A stretch of DNA of 29,399 nucleotides from Stagonosporopsis chrysanthemi (Eukaryota; Ascomycota; Dothideomycetes; Pleosporales; Didymellaceae), in assembly GCA_022560025.1 (NCBI GenBank), contig JAFISE010000283.1:1-29399 (forward strand). Direction: 5' to 3'. The notes below the pieces were generated by a model. It was not told where the DNA came from, searched no databases, and saw only the letters and a list, made by a program, of their open reading frames with translations. Below, piece after piece: positions 17,501 to 28,288 of this stretch. A program made the translations under genes and the position numbers. Numbering within the stretch: the stretch's first letter is position 1; every line of letters starts with the position of its first letter.

Positions 17501-17701
17501 TGTCAGATGTGATGATAATTGTAGTAGGTTGATTATGTTGTATTAATTGTCTTCTGTTTGACGAAAACCCCTCAAAATCTTAGGGTTCGGGTGGCAGGTT
17601 ACTAGCTAGCCAATCAGGTGTCGCCAGGTGCCACCTGGTGACTCCTGATTGGTCGGCGCATCGGGCGCTAGGTTCTTCACGAACGCTGTCCCAATTTGAC
17701 A
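17501..17701 (-). repeat. Copia 3' LTR, 201 bp
   Basis: On the plus strand it runs from TGTCAGATGT to CCAATTTGACA, with 5-bp inverted termini TGTCA/TGACA. It is followed at 17702-17713 by the complement of a polypurine tract (GCTGAGGGGGTG on the minus strand), the expected primer for plus-strand synthesis. A related sequence lies at 28289. Confidence 0.85.
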
Positions 17702-17713
17702 CACCCCCTCAGC
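17702..17713 (-). other. Polypurine tract of the Copia element
   Basis: Minus strand GCTGAGGGGGTG immediately before the LTR start TGTCAAATTG. Its position defines the LTR boundary. Confidence 0.7.
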
Positions 17714-17721
17714 TTGGAACT

Positions 17722-19554
17722 TTATTGCAAGCTGCGCAAACTAGTTGATTGACTCTTCAAAGTAAGGTCCTCTAGTTGCTCTTGCATCTTCTCAAGCGGG
17801 ATATCCTTTAGTATACCCCTCTGGCCCTCGACGAGTCCTAACTGATTGAGGAAGCCGGCCCATTTGTTGATTGGCAACGACTTTGTGAACCCATCTGCGA
17901 TCATGTTGTCAGATGGGACATATTCCACTTTGATTGCTTTGCGGGTAATTTTTTGTCGTAACCAGTGGTTGTGTATATCGACGTGCCGGAGCTTCGTTTG
18001 CAGCCTGGCCACGTCTGCGGTGACCAGACGTATTGTCTGCATATTGTCGCATTTGATTGTTACAGTCGGGTCGCTCAGGTTTACCTGGAGCTCCTTCAGT
18101 AATCGCGAGGTGAATATCGCTTCCTTGGCCACTTGAGACAGCGCTAGCAGCTCGGCCTCAGTAGTAGATGTTGTGACCGTATCTTGTTTGTTCGCTCTCC
18201 ATGCGATAAGTCCTCCGAATAGCTTGATAGCGTATCCTTGGGAACTCTTTCGGTCTACAGTGTTGTCAGCAAATGATGCGTCGCTTGCGACTTCAAGTCC
18301 TTCGCCCTGTCCAAAATTGAGTGATAGGTTTCTCGTCTCTTGTAGGTACAGGAGCACTCGATCAGCGGCGTCCTGGTGTTCATTGCTTGGGTTAGCCAGA
18401 AAACGTGCGAGTCGCGACGTGGAGAACGCTATATCAGGTCGAGTAGTTACTGCTGCGAACAATAGAGATCCGATCTTTCGCTGATATCGATTGATCTCTG
18501 GTAGTTCGGCCAGGCTGTTCCTGGGCTTGAGTTCGATTCCAGACATTGGCGTATCATGCCTTATGTCCTGTCTTGTTGCCAATTGACTAATCTTGTCAAC
18601 GTATGCGGCTTGTGACAGTTGAATAGTCCGTTGCTGTCTGTTGCGTTGGATTCCTACGCCAAGAAACCATTGAAGGTCGTCCCCTCCGGTGCACAGGTAT
18701 CGTTCCTGTATCTGTTTGATGGCATTGTCTGCCTCGTGCTTGTGCTTCGAGTGGTACGCGATTATGATGTCGTCCACATAGAAGAAGATGATTACTCCAT
18801 CCTTAATCATACAGCATGGCTCTTGTGGTACTTGTTTGAATCCAATTCTAGCCAATGTTGCTGTGAATTCTTTCTGCCATAGCAGAGGAGAGATGCGGAG
18901 TCCGTACAGGGCTTTCTGTACCTTTAGTAAGGTGCCTGTTTTCTGGTATCCTCTTGGCATCCTCATATATATTTCGCGGTCGATGGCCGCATGGACAAAC
19001 GCATTCGTAACGTCCCACTGTTTTAGTTCCAGATCGTATTTTGCAGCAATTGCCATCAGCATTCTAAGTGAGCGACTAGCAAGTGTTGCTGCATACGTGT
19101 CTTGTGAAGTAATGTTGCGTTGTTGGTCTCCCCTGACTACTAGCCTTGCTTTGCACTTGTTGAGGTGGTGGTGTTTGTCAAATTTGTATGTATAGACCCA
19201 CATGCAATCAAGTATTTGTTGTCCGGACTTCCGAACTGGAGTTGCTGGGACTTCAGTCCATGACTCCATCTGTTTGTGACTTTGCAGATGTTCCCTTTCG
19301 GCTTGTTTGAACATCTCGTGGAGAGGGTGCTCCTCTAGCTTCGAGTATGCTGTAGGTAATGGCGGGAGCTCGTTCCGATGCGGCTTAATCCCTTTCGCCA
19401 TGAGTCTCTTTAGTCGAGCTTTGTCGATTGGTTGTCCTTCGCATTGACCTAGGTGTCCTGCCTCAGCGCCTGCCATGAATGCAGCCGCCCACGGCGTCGT
19501 TACGGACGTTCCTTGGTCTTGTTTGAGTTGGTCTGTTGTCTTGCTGTGGCTCAT
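17722..19554 (-). CDS. Copia reverse transcriptase / RNase H segment (610 codons open)
   Basis: An open frame covering the 3' part of a Copia polyprotein. It has W-D-V-T-N-A-F at 180-186 with the first catalytic Asp, ALYGLRISPLLW, YVDD at 259-262, then RNase H motifs (ASDASFADN, STTEAELLALSQ, VDIHNHWLR) and ADGFTKSLP near the C-terminus. The length fits the normal RT plus RNase H portion. The ATG at 19554 is simply the first Met after a stop. In an intact element this would be the end of one long polyprotein, since the same frame continues upstream to a stop at about 19634. On its own it lacks a promoter and a start signal, so expression is doubtful. Confidence 0.8.
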   Translation of the reverse strand: MSHSKTTDQLKQDQGTSVTTPWAAAFMAGAEAGHLGQCEGQPIDKARLKRLMAKGIKPHRNELPPLPTAYSKLEEHPLHEMFKQAEREHLQSHKQMESWTEVPATPVRKSGQQILDCMWVYTYKFDKHHHLNKCKARLVVRGDQQRNITSQDTYAATLASRSLRMLMAIAAKYDLELKQWDVTNAFVHAAIDREIYMRMPRGYQKTGTLLKVQKALYGLRISPLLWQKEFTATLARIGFKQVPQEPCCMIKDGVIIFFYVDDIIIAYHSKHKHEADNAIKQIQERYLCTGGDDLQWFLGVGIQRNRQQRTIQLSQAAYVDKISQLATRQDIRHDTPMSGIELKPRNSLAELPEINRYQRKIGSLLFAAVTTRPDIAFSTSRLARFLANPSNEHQDAADRVLLYLQETRNLSLNFGQGEGLEVASDASFADNTVDRKSSQGYAIKLFGGLIAWRANKQDTVTTSTTEAELLALSQVAKEAIFTSRLLKELQVNLSDPTVTIKCDNMQTIRLVTADVARLQTKLRHVDIHNHWLRQKITRKAIKVEYVPSDNMIADGFTKSLPINKWAGFLNQLGLVEGQRGILKDIPLEKMQEQLEDLTLKSQSTSLRSLQ

Positions 19555-19599
19555 CCATTCGGTCAGAAAAGCCGCAGGTGGAGGAGTTGATAGAGGCGT

Positions 19600-20790
19600 T
19601 AGGTATGCCTCTATGATCTTTCTGCCTTGGTGATATTAGGGTTGTTTAGTACACAGAGTGTCCTCCTGCGTTGTGTCGTCCTTGTAGAACGTTTCAGTTT
19701 CAGGTATTTGGCTCTGTGAAGCTGGGAGTTCGACTGTACTAATCCAAGTCGCAATCTCCTCCAACGTGTTGTGCATGAGGTTATCCATGATCTCCTCTGT
19801 CTTGCCGTTGAATATTGTTTCTTCGTCGAACACCACATTGCAGGTGCTGATTACTTTGGCCATTAATGGGACCCAGACTCAATATATGTTGGTGGATTGA
19901 TATCCCACCAGGTACCCAATCCATGCCTTCGGATCTAGTCTTTGTAGCCTTGATTTTCCTCGATGGGTGTCATTAGTCATGGCGAATGCCTTGCATCTGT
20001 ATGCTCTTAGGTGAGCCTAATTTGGTTCTAAGGTCTGGTGACTATGCCATTTATAGCAGCTGCGCGCGTAAAGAATATCTTGTACGGTGATCTCCACTTG
20101 TTTAGATAATTCGGCGTTTGATTGTATAGGTATACTGCCGCTCTAGTAATTTCTGGCCAGAGTTCCTATAGTAGATTTGCATCCAATTGAATTGCGCGTG
20201 CCTTCTCTTTTATCACACCCCCTGAGCGTTTGGCTCCTCCATTTTGTAATTGCGTATCTGGAGCAGAGGGCTTGATTCGTATTAATAGGGACGTGCACCA
20301 TCTCTTGACTTCTTGTTTGACAGTGACGATCTTGTTGTCTGTCTCGATCACCTTGACTATGATGTTAAACTGCTTCTTTAAGAACTAAACAAAGATCCCT
20401 AGGAGATGAATAATAGATCTTGCAGGCCTGTTGTCCTTAAAGTAGAAGTCCCACACGTACCGAGAGTGTTGGCAGGTAATAAGCATTTGACTCTTCTCTT
20501 TGTTAAAGCTTCCTTCTTTGTATTCATAGAAGTCTATGGCTATTTGTTTGCCTAGACCTTCGTCGTTCAATTGTAGGGCTCTTCGTATCTGACGCTTTGA
20601 TTTTGATTGTCTGCACGCGTCACATTGCACTGTGGTAATGCCTTTGATCTTCACCCCCTCAGATTGACTTACGAGGTGTTCAATAGCGGATGGTCCTGGG
20701 TGTCCGAGCCTCTTGTGCCACATCATAGCTGTTGCTCTTTGCGGTGATCTTTTGTTGCAATTCATACGCACATGGAGCGCTGCCGTGTAT
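19600..20790 (-). pseudogene. Copia integrase region, broken
   Basis: The zinc-binding start of integrase is visible in the minus frame 20771-20385: MWHKRLGHPGP...CDACRQSKSKRQ, the HHCC pattern, followed by a core piece with TCQHSRYVWDFYFKDN. A TAG after LLGIFV (about 20383) interrupts it. The frame resumes at 20351-20166 with NGGAKRSGGVIKEKARAIQLDA and breaks again. The hinge before the RT part is in the frame 19863-19636 and ends in TAA. At least three stops make it non-functional. CAG-to-TAG type stops are what RIP produces. Confidence 0.75.
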
Positions 20791-20954
20791 GTGTTTGGTT
20801 GTTCGATAACCCACTGTCCAAAGCTTTCTGTTAGGATGGCTATTATAGTGCCGTCTCTTTGCCGTAGCGTTGTCGAGTCTTTCTGGTTATCCCACCATAT
20901 TCCTTGTCTTCGGAGTAATCTGAGTGATACTAGGTTGCAGAGGAAAACTGGGCA

Positions 20955-21203
20955 CTACGCGACATTGTCTAAGCGTAGCATCTGATTACCTTGAGATCCC
21001 TCTGCTGACACCTCAACGGAACCGTATCCCTGTATCCAGGCCTTGGAGTTCCCAGTCCAGATATAGTCTCCTATTCCTGGCTGGCGTACGTCTTCAAGTC
21101 TTGAGAGATTATTGAAGATGTGCGTAGTCGTGCTGGAGTCCAGGATGAATGTATCCTTTAATGGATATCCTTGTTGGCTTTCGCTGAATGCTGCTTCCAT
21201 CAT
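20955..21203 (-). pseudogene. Copia protease region
   Basis: The minus frame contains FILDSSTTTHIFNNLSRLED, the position of the aspartic protease D-S/T-G active site in Copia polyproteins; here it reads DSS. Because related fungal elements may also read DSS, I do not treat this as a mutation. The frame is closed on both sides by stops. Confidence 0.6.
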
Positions 21204-21419
21204 GCTCTCTTTAAGTCCTGCAATTTCACGCCTATCTAGTTAGTCTATAACTGTATCAGGGGTCTGCGATGTTTTGATGTGCGGGGTAATCGATCGTGAC
21301 GCAGTCGTCATTCGAGGTTGCTTTGCCCCCGGAGACATTTCCTGTATTAATCTCTGTAAGCCAGTGTGATGTTCGAGCTTATACTGTACTAGTTTCGTGA
21401 TGCCTCTGTTTGGCTTAAA

Positions 21420-21985
21420 CTACTCAGGTGTCTTGGCTGTGTCTACGTAGTAGCAGTTAGATATATTATGACGCTGTTCACAGGCAGAACATGTGTCTTC
21501 AGCTCTCGCTGTATTCCTCTCTGGGAACTGCTTGGTTCTGGCACTTTGGCCATCCGTTTTTCGTTTGTTTTGCCTTGGGTTTCCTCGCCTTTGATGATAG
21601 TTGTTGGATGGCGCTCTTGGTTCCACACTGAAGGCGTCCCTTTGTGGGTTCGAGTCGGATGCACCGCTCACCGCGTATGATACCTCTCCTACCGCGAAGG
21701 CGCTCTTGGGCTTCCCTCTTGATGGACGTTGAAGGCTCATGTAATCACGGAAGAGTTTCATCATCCTTTTCCTGTTCATGGCTTTCTTATCGTATCCTAG
21801 CCCTTGGAACCCTGCGGTCCAGGTTGATGTCATTATAGATACGGAGCCCAGGAAGTCATCAATCACGGCTTGTGTTTGCATAACCTTGGCCACCTCAAGA
21901 ATCTCAGCTCGAGTTGCTGCCTAATCGTATTCGCTCATCCATGTCTCCCAGTTTGTAGCTGTTCGCGTTAGTCTGAGTGAGGAGA
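21420..21985 (-). pseudogene. Copia gag, 5' truncated, with zinc knuckle
   Basis: The minus frame 21893-21420 has a basic Arg/Asn-rich region and a zinc knuckle CSACEQRHNISNC (C-x2-C-x3-H-x4-C), typical of the C-terminus of gag. The same frame continues upstream across one TAG (near 21921) with TNWETWMSEYD, and loses identity at about 21985. The amino-terminal part of gag is missing. Confidence 0.65.
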
Positions 21986-22192
21986 GGCTTGTGGGTAGCT
22001 AGCCGCCAGTGGTAACCCTCTTTATCAAATTCCTTCCAGAGTGTCTTTGAACAGGCTTCTATCCCAAGCTCCTCAGCAATCTGCTCAAAAGGCTTGAGCC
22101 TCTGCTCACGGGAGGAAGTAGCATGCTAGACTAGGAGTTAGCAGGTAGGAGTGTCAAGCTTTGGACGCCGGCCAGGCTGCTTAGCAGGAGTA
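21986..22192 (-). pseudogene. Tc1/mariner transposase fragment (N-terminal HTH region)
   Basis: On the minus strand one frame reads KQPGRRPKL, two stops (TAA and TAG, each one C-to-T change from a Gln codon), then HATSSREQRLKPFEQIAEEL and SKTLWKEFDKEGYHWRLATH followed by KPLL. This is the second helix-turn-helix of Tc1-like transposases (GRPxxL...ATSS...IA..LG...TL...F...GYHRR.A..KP.L). Its downstream end runs straight into the Copia gag in another frame. The catalytic DDE domain is absent. Motif match seen; family from knowledge of fungal Tc1 elements. Confidence 0.65.
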
Positions 22193-23261
22193 ATAGGTTA
22201 GTAGGTGCAGTGATAAACTGTTTGTACTACCCCTACCTACGCAAGAGGTACCTTGACCTACCCCCTACTCTTGGCCCGCGTAGCCCTAACCTAATTATAC
22301 TACGAGGCCTAAGCAACCCTAACCTAACCTACAATTTCTGCTAGGTACCGTAAACCTATTTGCTAGCCTAAGTACAATCTCACTACTAACTTAGTAAAGT
22401 GTGCCTATAAATATAATACTATATATTAATAGTTTAATAGCATAGTGCTTTTCAAAAATACCTTATTAGAGAGCCACGCCTAGTATGCAGCCACGCAATC
22501 AAAGCGTACGTCTGTAGCTGTACTTCGTATGCCTATGCTTCGGACCTACCGCCTACCCACCTTCAATGCTTTTTTAGTCGAACAGACTAAGGGCTGCACA
22601 GCATCGTTCTACCAATAATTCTCTTCTTATCTGCCGCATGTGCACTCATAACCTCTCATGTCATATGCTAGATATTGCTAGCTTGTATAGAGAGCGTAGG
22701 TCAAGCTACCAGAATCTAGATGGGACCAGAACAGAGGCTTTGTCCCGTGACTAGGTGCGCTGAGCAGGACAACCTCCAACACCTCTGTAAACTCGAGCGA
22801 GCTTCCTGGCCGTGTCATGTTCAGGCGTGGCTAGCGCAGAAGTGAAGCATCCGCCATTCCATTATCGCGCAACAGCACCAACCTTTCTCATGCTGCAATT
22901 TCCAGTTCACTATATCCTGTTCTGCATAACTAGGATACCTGCGCACAGTTTATCGCTACAAGGACTGTCCGTTTTTGTGTACGGAATAGAGTTGCTCTTA
23001 GAACTTCTGGAAACTTGCACAGCTTAGGCCTATAGCTACTAACAGTTGTTGCAGCGTAAGCAGCTGCTGAAAATGATAGAAAACTGCGCTTGTGTTACTT
23101 GTTAGCTAGGGAGCGTCAATATATACATGCTCTGAGACGTGCTAGTCCAGGAGAGTCACAGGAGTGACGATCAAGGCCTGTAGGGCCGACTTGCACCGCA
23201 ACAACAGTTTTGTTGTAGTGAAGGTAGGCGAAGGATATCAGCTCTGATGTGGCGCGTCTTG
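22193..23261. other. Non-coding region between transposon remnants and the regulator gene
   Basis: 22230-22340 has C-rich words, including the telomere-complement-like AACCCTAACCTAACC at 22315-22329. 22340-22460 is AT-rich. From 22460 on composition is normal. No open frame here has recognisable content. The last ~200 bases presumably hold the 3' end of the regulator transcript. Confidence 0.5.
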
Positions 23262-25637
23262 TCAGCTACCCAACCACAGCGCCAGACCTTTTCGTTCCTC
23301 TTCTTGCCACTGCTCAATCAATTGCCGTACTTGATGATTCGTGGCCCAGCCGATCTCAGACTCAATGTCTCGCAGAAGCCGTAAAATGACTCCGCGTTCT
23401 CGATCATCGCTGGGACAGTGACCAGCGGTGAACAAAGGTTGGACTGAGTGGACCCGGAAGGCCTTGTCTGGCTGAGCGAGTGAAATGCCAACAATTTCAC
23501 GGCTGTGGTTTCGACAGATGGCCAGAACGGATTGGTGGCGGTATATGCGAGTTGCTACCCCATTGCGATCCAGTGTGCACTCGCGTGGCTTATTCATAAA
23601 CAAGAGGATTTGAGACATGTGATAAGTCTGCATGGTCGATGCGCACATGGGAATCGTGTACCAGATTTTAGTGAACATAGAAGTGTTGTCGTCGTCCGAG
23701 GCCTCGCCGGATGTGTGCGAAGCAGCCCCCCTGGCGGAAGGTTTGAAGGCGAGGGAGAAGCCTTCGTGCCAGATCTGAAACTCTTTTCGAAGACTAAACC
23801 AGCGGTCGAGACTGGTTCGCTGGGGAACACCATTCCAAGCTATGCCTGCTTCATCAGAAAGTTCATCGCCCACAGCTATGAAGTTGACCAGCTTGGCCAT
23901 GAGCCAAACAAAAGCATTGCAAATGAGTCCTCCTTCTATCATGGCATCGCGTCCTTCGAGGTGCGCGCATGATGTCATGTTGCTGTAAATAATACAGGCT
24001 TTCTCGTCAATCATAAGACCTGCATTCCTCCATAGTATTAGATCCTCGGTATCGAGCTTTGTGTTTGTCTTGTTGATGACTAAATGTACGTTAGTAGCAC
24101 TTCAACTTAGTAGATTATCGTACTTCCAAGCTGCAAGTACATCCTGTCTGGCAATATTCCAGAATGCCACTCTCCAAGCTCTGGAGGCAAAACCGGCGTT
24201 GGCAGAGCACATTGAGGATGTAGGGGTCGATAATTGCAACGGCGTAACGTGCTCTTGTGAAAGCGCAAGGAGAGATTTCGCACCGGTCAGATGCCTTTCC
24301 CATTCTGAAACAGAGGAGTCTAAGAACTCGTAGAAACAGAGAATGGCAGAAACTGTTAAAAGGTCCTCAGTGCTAGACTCGAAGGACGTGCTGCTTGACG
24401 CCCGTCGTCGTTTAAGCGCTGACCCATCGTATGTCAAGTCCGGATCGCCATTACGCTGTCTAAGCTGACCTTTAGTATCATGGTGCGGGGTTACAATCTC
24501 CTCATTGAGAGCATGCAACAGTAGTGACAAGGCAGTGCTGTAGTAGACCGCTGCTTTGTACTTCCAGTCAACTATTGGTGCATCAGGGTACTGTGGCATC
24601 CCAGCTTGACACGTCACACTACCTCTCATGGCAGGCCTGCGTCCCTGAACATGAGTGAGCGCCTTTGCAGCACAGGCAACAGCTGCGTATTTGAGCAGTA
24701 GGTTCTCACGCGCCTGTATGGAAACGTGAGATGTGAAGTGGTTGCCGACGTCGAATAGGTCCATCCAGTGTCCAGGACCTTCTGAAAACCATCTTAGAAG
24801 TAAGTCAATCTCGCGATCATCCTGGGTGGACATACCCATGTCTGAGCGAAGCGGTGACCCTCGTAAGCTTGATATCGGAACTGATCCATGCATGTAACTG
24901 GTCGAATCGAACGGCGAATTGAGACTGGAATAAATAAGTGGCGAGGCCGCAGGGGAAGTATAATCCATTACTGGACATATGTGCCGATCAAATAGCGATG
25001 CAGGCGGAGAGATGGGTGTATCTACAGTAGAGCCTGGAGGCGACTGTATCAGCGGTGATAGCGCTTCGAGCTCAGGTGTGTAACAGCAAGGAGCGCTGAT
25101 TGAAGCTGGTTTGGGGCCTAAGCACGATAGTGTACTAGTAGTTGAATGAGATTCGCTTTCTGTACGCCGTGAAGCTACAGAGCGGGTCTCGAATAGTCCT
25201 GGCGAATCCATTGAAGTTGATGCGATGGCGCCTAAGTCGGGAGTATCAGAGTCAAGATATGGATTGTTCGTAGTGAAAAAGCTAACTGCGACTGTATCAG
25301 ATGTGCTGAGTAAAGCAGGAAAGCAAAATGCTCACGATGTTTGGGAATGCTTATCCATATCGTATCCTCATCGAACGTGTTCTTGTATGCGTAGAAGTTT
25401 TTCATAGAATCTTCGTCTCTGAAATTTTCTCCATTCAGAGACGCATTATGTTGATGGCGGAAGACAATGCCTGAGCTCCGGATGCATTCTTTCGAGGCTT
25501 TGGTGCACCGTCTGCACACGGGTTTCCCCTCATCACACTTCAGCTTCCTCTGGCGGCAGGTGAGACTGCAGCAAAGATTAGCAGGTAGCAGTGTATTAGA
25601 GCTACTACTCTACCTACCATCCGAGCCGTGACCGCAT
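23262..25637 (-). pseudogene. Zn2Cys6 transcription factor gene with four exons; last donor site mutated
   Basis: Exons, read on the minus strand, are 25637-25618, 25565-25336, 25285-24128 and 24079-23262. Joined length is 2226 nt, a 741-aa protein. Introns of 52 and 50 nt have GT and AG ends. Spliced exons 1 and 2 give a perfect binuclear cluster C7, C10, C17, C24, C27, C34, followed by a linker with NFYAYKNTFDED and a Ser/Pro-rich segment, then a helical domain of the Fungal_trans_2 type. The third junction, needed to restore the frame, would use GGAAGT instead of GTAAGT at 24127-24122. The 48-nt intron otherwise has a branch-like CTAAC and TTTAG. Without splicing the protein stops after about 478 residues, losing the C-terminal third. 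A pathway-specific regulator of unknown target, possibly inactive. Confidence 0.8.
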
Positions 25638-26283
25638 CTCACGGTTGTCCTGCTGTAAAGAGTTTTATAGAGAGAGATTGATTTCTTAAAGACTTCTACC
25701 GCTGTAGAAAGACAAATCGTGATTGCTTGATTTTTATTGAACAACACAAAGGCCGACATCGTTAATGCTACGCAAGTGGGCAACATTTTATCTCCCTCAC
25801 ACTGACATTCTGTCTAAAGAAGCGCCTGCAAGATAAGCTTCGATGCTTTACCTAAAGGCAGACACAGGCTTACCTAGCATATTGTTGTTACCTGCGCAGG
25901 ACTAGATAGGCTAGGCAGTGCATTAACGTAACAACGTTTATATACTAAGACGTTAGTAAGCTAACTATTTTCTTTTAGATCTAACCTAGTTAAGTATATA
26001 TTAGAGAAAAAAATAGTCTAATTACTAGCTTGTTTTATCTAGTGTCTAGATCTTAGAGCTAAATATTAGTATCTATAGCTAACTATACTAAGCACTAAAA
26101 TATAATATAATGTACTAAAGTATAGTATATAAAGTACTAAAGTTTAGTATATAAGTACTTATATAGCTAGAAGTTCTTTAGTAACTACTAATAACTATAA
26201 ATACTTTATTATTAGATATACTCTTAGAACTATAGACTAATCTAATAACTATATTGTATTTTATAACCTATAATGCAAGTGCA

Positions 26284-26333
26284 TAGCAAGTACGCTAGCT
26301 AGGCAAGTGTACTAGGCAGTTTTACTAGAAAAA
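26284..26333. repeat. Left arm of imperfect inverted repeat
   Basis: About 50 bp that matches the reverse complement of 26648-26698 with a handful of transitions. It includes the shared word CGCTAGCTAGGCAAGTG and a GTTTTACTA facing the interior. Confidence 0.65.
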
Positions 26334-26647
26334 CTTAGAACTTTATAGTATTATAACTCTTTTAGTAACTACTACTTATTAAATTATACTTTTTTAAAGT
26401 AAGACAATATCTATATAACTAATCTATAACTAGAATTACTAAACTAGGTAAAGTATAGTATAGAAGTTATTAAAGAGATTTAAAATTATAGAGATTACTT
26501 TTTACTATTTTCTTAGATCTTTATATCTATTAGCTTTAGCTCTTAGATCTTCTAACTATATATATACAGTGCCTATAGAAATATTGCTTTAAGATTTTAG
26601 AAGACTCTTTATTAGTATTTTAGAGTTATTAGCCTTTAAATTATTAA

Positions 26648-26698
26648 TTTTCCTTAGTAAAACTACATAGTGCACTTGCCTAGCTAGCGCACTTACTA
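26648..26698. repeat. Right arm of imperfect inverted repeat
   Basis: Reverse-complement partner of 26284-26333, separated by about 315 bp. The size suggests a small non-autonomous element or the ends of a collapsed DNA transposon. Confidence 0.65.
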
Positions 26699-27000
26699 TA
26701 TAGTTACGTTAATATTAGCTCTAAAGTAAAAGTCTTTTAACTCTAGCTACTACTACTAAGTTATCTAATTAAAAAACCTTCTATCTAATTTCTTCTTAGT
26801 AAAGTTAAATAACTTTCTTTTAACTAAAATATATCCTAGTTAACGTTATTAGGTTTTTTCTATAAGCTATTATTTCTTTATAATAGGATTAAGATTTTAA
26901 AAAGGCCTTGTATATAAGTATAAGTATATAGTAAAGTTGACTTATATATAAGGTATACTAATACTATAGGCCTAAGGTAGCGGTTTGATCTTTATTGTCT

Positions 27001-28288
27001 TTGAATAGTGCACTTCTCTCTATTGGAAATTAGCAGCTCTGTTAGCTGCACTGTACCCTGCAGCATCGTATTGCTGCAACCGAACAGGGCAGCTTGCACA
27101 GTCACACTAGGTTCTAGATGTCTGGCTAACTACCGGTGATAACTCCGATTTCATACCATTGGTCTTTGCAACGTGACTGGTTCAGGAGGATGCTGCAAGA
27201 GTTACGAGGACGTTTAGAGCAGTTGCGAGGTAGGGCTTCTAACATTAACAAGTTTGGGCATGTTAACTATAGAATACTGTAAGCTAGTGCGTCATAATCT
27301 CTACCAGTAACCTCACACGCCCTGGCCTACACCTCCGCTTCTTCACAATCCTCACGATTGCCTCGCCGCCCGTAGCTGCCGTTGCGAGTTGCGCGCCCCC
27401 AGACTACTGCATCGCCTCCTGCCTGGAGCTTGGAAAACCCGGCTGTTTGAACAAACTCTCTTGGCCGCCGCCTGCTGCTTATCCCGGCCTTAGACCTCCC
27501 GCCAGCTTCAACCTTAGCCTTAGCGCCGCGCTCGGCTCATTGCGAGCCCCCTCGCCACTCTACCTTGACGCTCGAATCGTTTTCAATGTGCAATCGCAGT
27601 CAGGCATATCCAAGCGGGGAGGGATAATAGGACAAACAACTTTGAAATTAGTATTACATAAAGCATTGACAACAAATACCCAAGGTACCAGTATCGCGGA
27701 AGCGCGGAAGCGCGGAAGCATCCGTGCATCGAAACTTTACTAACTACTGTGGTGTCTGGCGTACAGTCTCTGGGCACGTCAGATCGTACAGCCCGGTCCC
27801 TTTATTCAGCTACCAGAGACGAGAGCCAAGAATTCATTGTGAGGAAGAGGTCCGACTTGCTACTGGTTATTGGCACCCTAGAGGTGTACGAGCCGACGTG
27901 GCCAGCCCCTGTAAGTAGTGTAGGCGGGTCCCGGAGTGGCAGGTGCTTGCGAGTCAAGTATTGAAATTTAAACAGCACTTAATAGGCGACTGAACAGACA
28001 GTCAGCAGCAGAACCTACCCCTATTAGCTGAGATAGCTAGCAGGGACTCTACTGTGCTCAGATCTCAACCCCTGGAAGTCTTGATGTAATTAGCTACTCG
28101 CTTCGAAATCGAAGACTATACAAAGCATGCAACAACCTCCAAGGTTTGCTGGCTGCAAGACTCTTGCCAGCTTAGGTAAAGTCTGTTGAGTGAAAGTTGA
28201 TCAATTGAAGGAACCGGAGTTCCTGGTTATAAGCCATCTACTAGTAAACACACTAAGGGTTCATCGTTGCCCATCCTTCCTATGCTGG
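27001..28288. other. Non-coding region of normal composition
   Basis: No recognisable gene on either strand. A 98-codon open frame at 27447 shows only Pro/Ala/Leu bias. A perfect 3 x 8-bp microsatellite (CGCGGAAG) lies at 27695-27718. Confidence 0.45.
27695..27718 (+). repeat. 3 x 8-bp microsatellite
   Basis: Three perfect consecutive units of CGCGGAAG. Confidence 0.85.

Larger units (their letters stand above)
17501..21985 (-). mobile_element. Degenerate Ty1/Copia-type retrotransposon, 5' truncated
   Basis: Read on the minus strand the order is gag, protease, integrase, reverse transcriptase, RNase H, the Copia order. The 3' LTR is present (17501-17701); the 5' LTR and start of gag are missing, replaced at about 21970-21990 by a Tc1/mariner fragment. 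The reverse transcriptase part is open for 610 codons; the rest has several stops and frameshifts. It cuts off copy D at 17500. No target duplication can be tested because the other end is lost. Confidence 0.85.
25638..27000. other. AT-rich, TpA-rich RIP-like block
   Basis: 25638-25930 is the upstream region of the regulator, with moderate composition. From about 25950 to 26980 the sequence is extremely rich in TA, CTAG and TAGC words and poor in CA and TG, the signature of heavily RIP-mutated repeats. It contains an imperfect inverted repeat (26284-26333 and 26648-26698). No gene. Confidence 0.7.

Noticed and set aside
22281..22330. CCCTAA-like words suggesting a telomere seed
   Set aside because: Only degenerate fragments, too short and irregular for a telomere tract.
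26567..26590. CAGTGCCTATAGAAATATT after TA, like a Tc1/mariner end
   Set aside because: No matching inverted copy in the window and it lies in RIP-altered DNA.
27447..27743. 98-codon open frame
   Set aside because: No recognisable domain, biased composition, and no supporting context.
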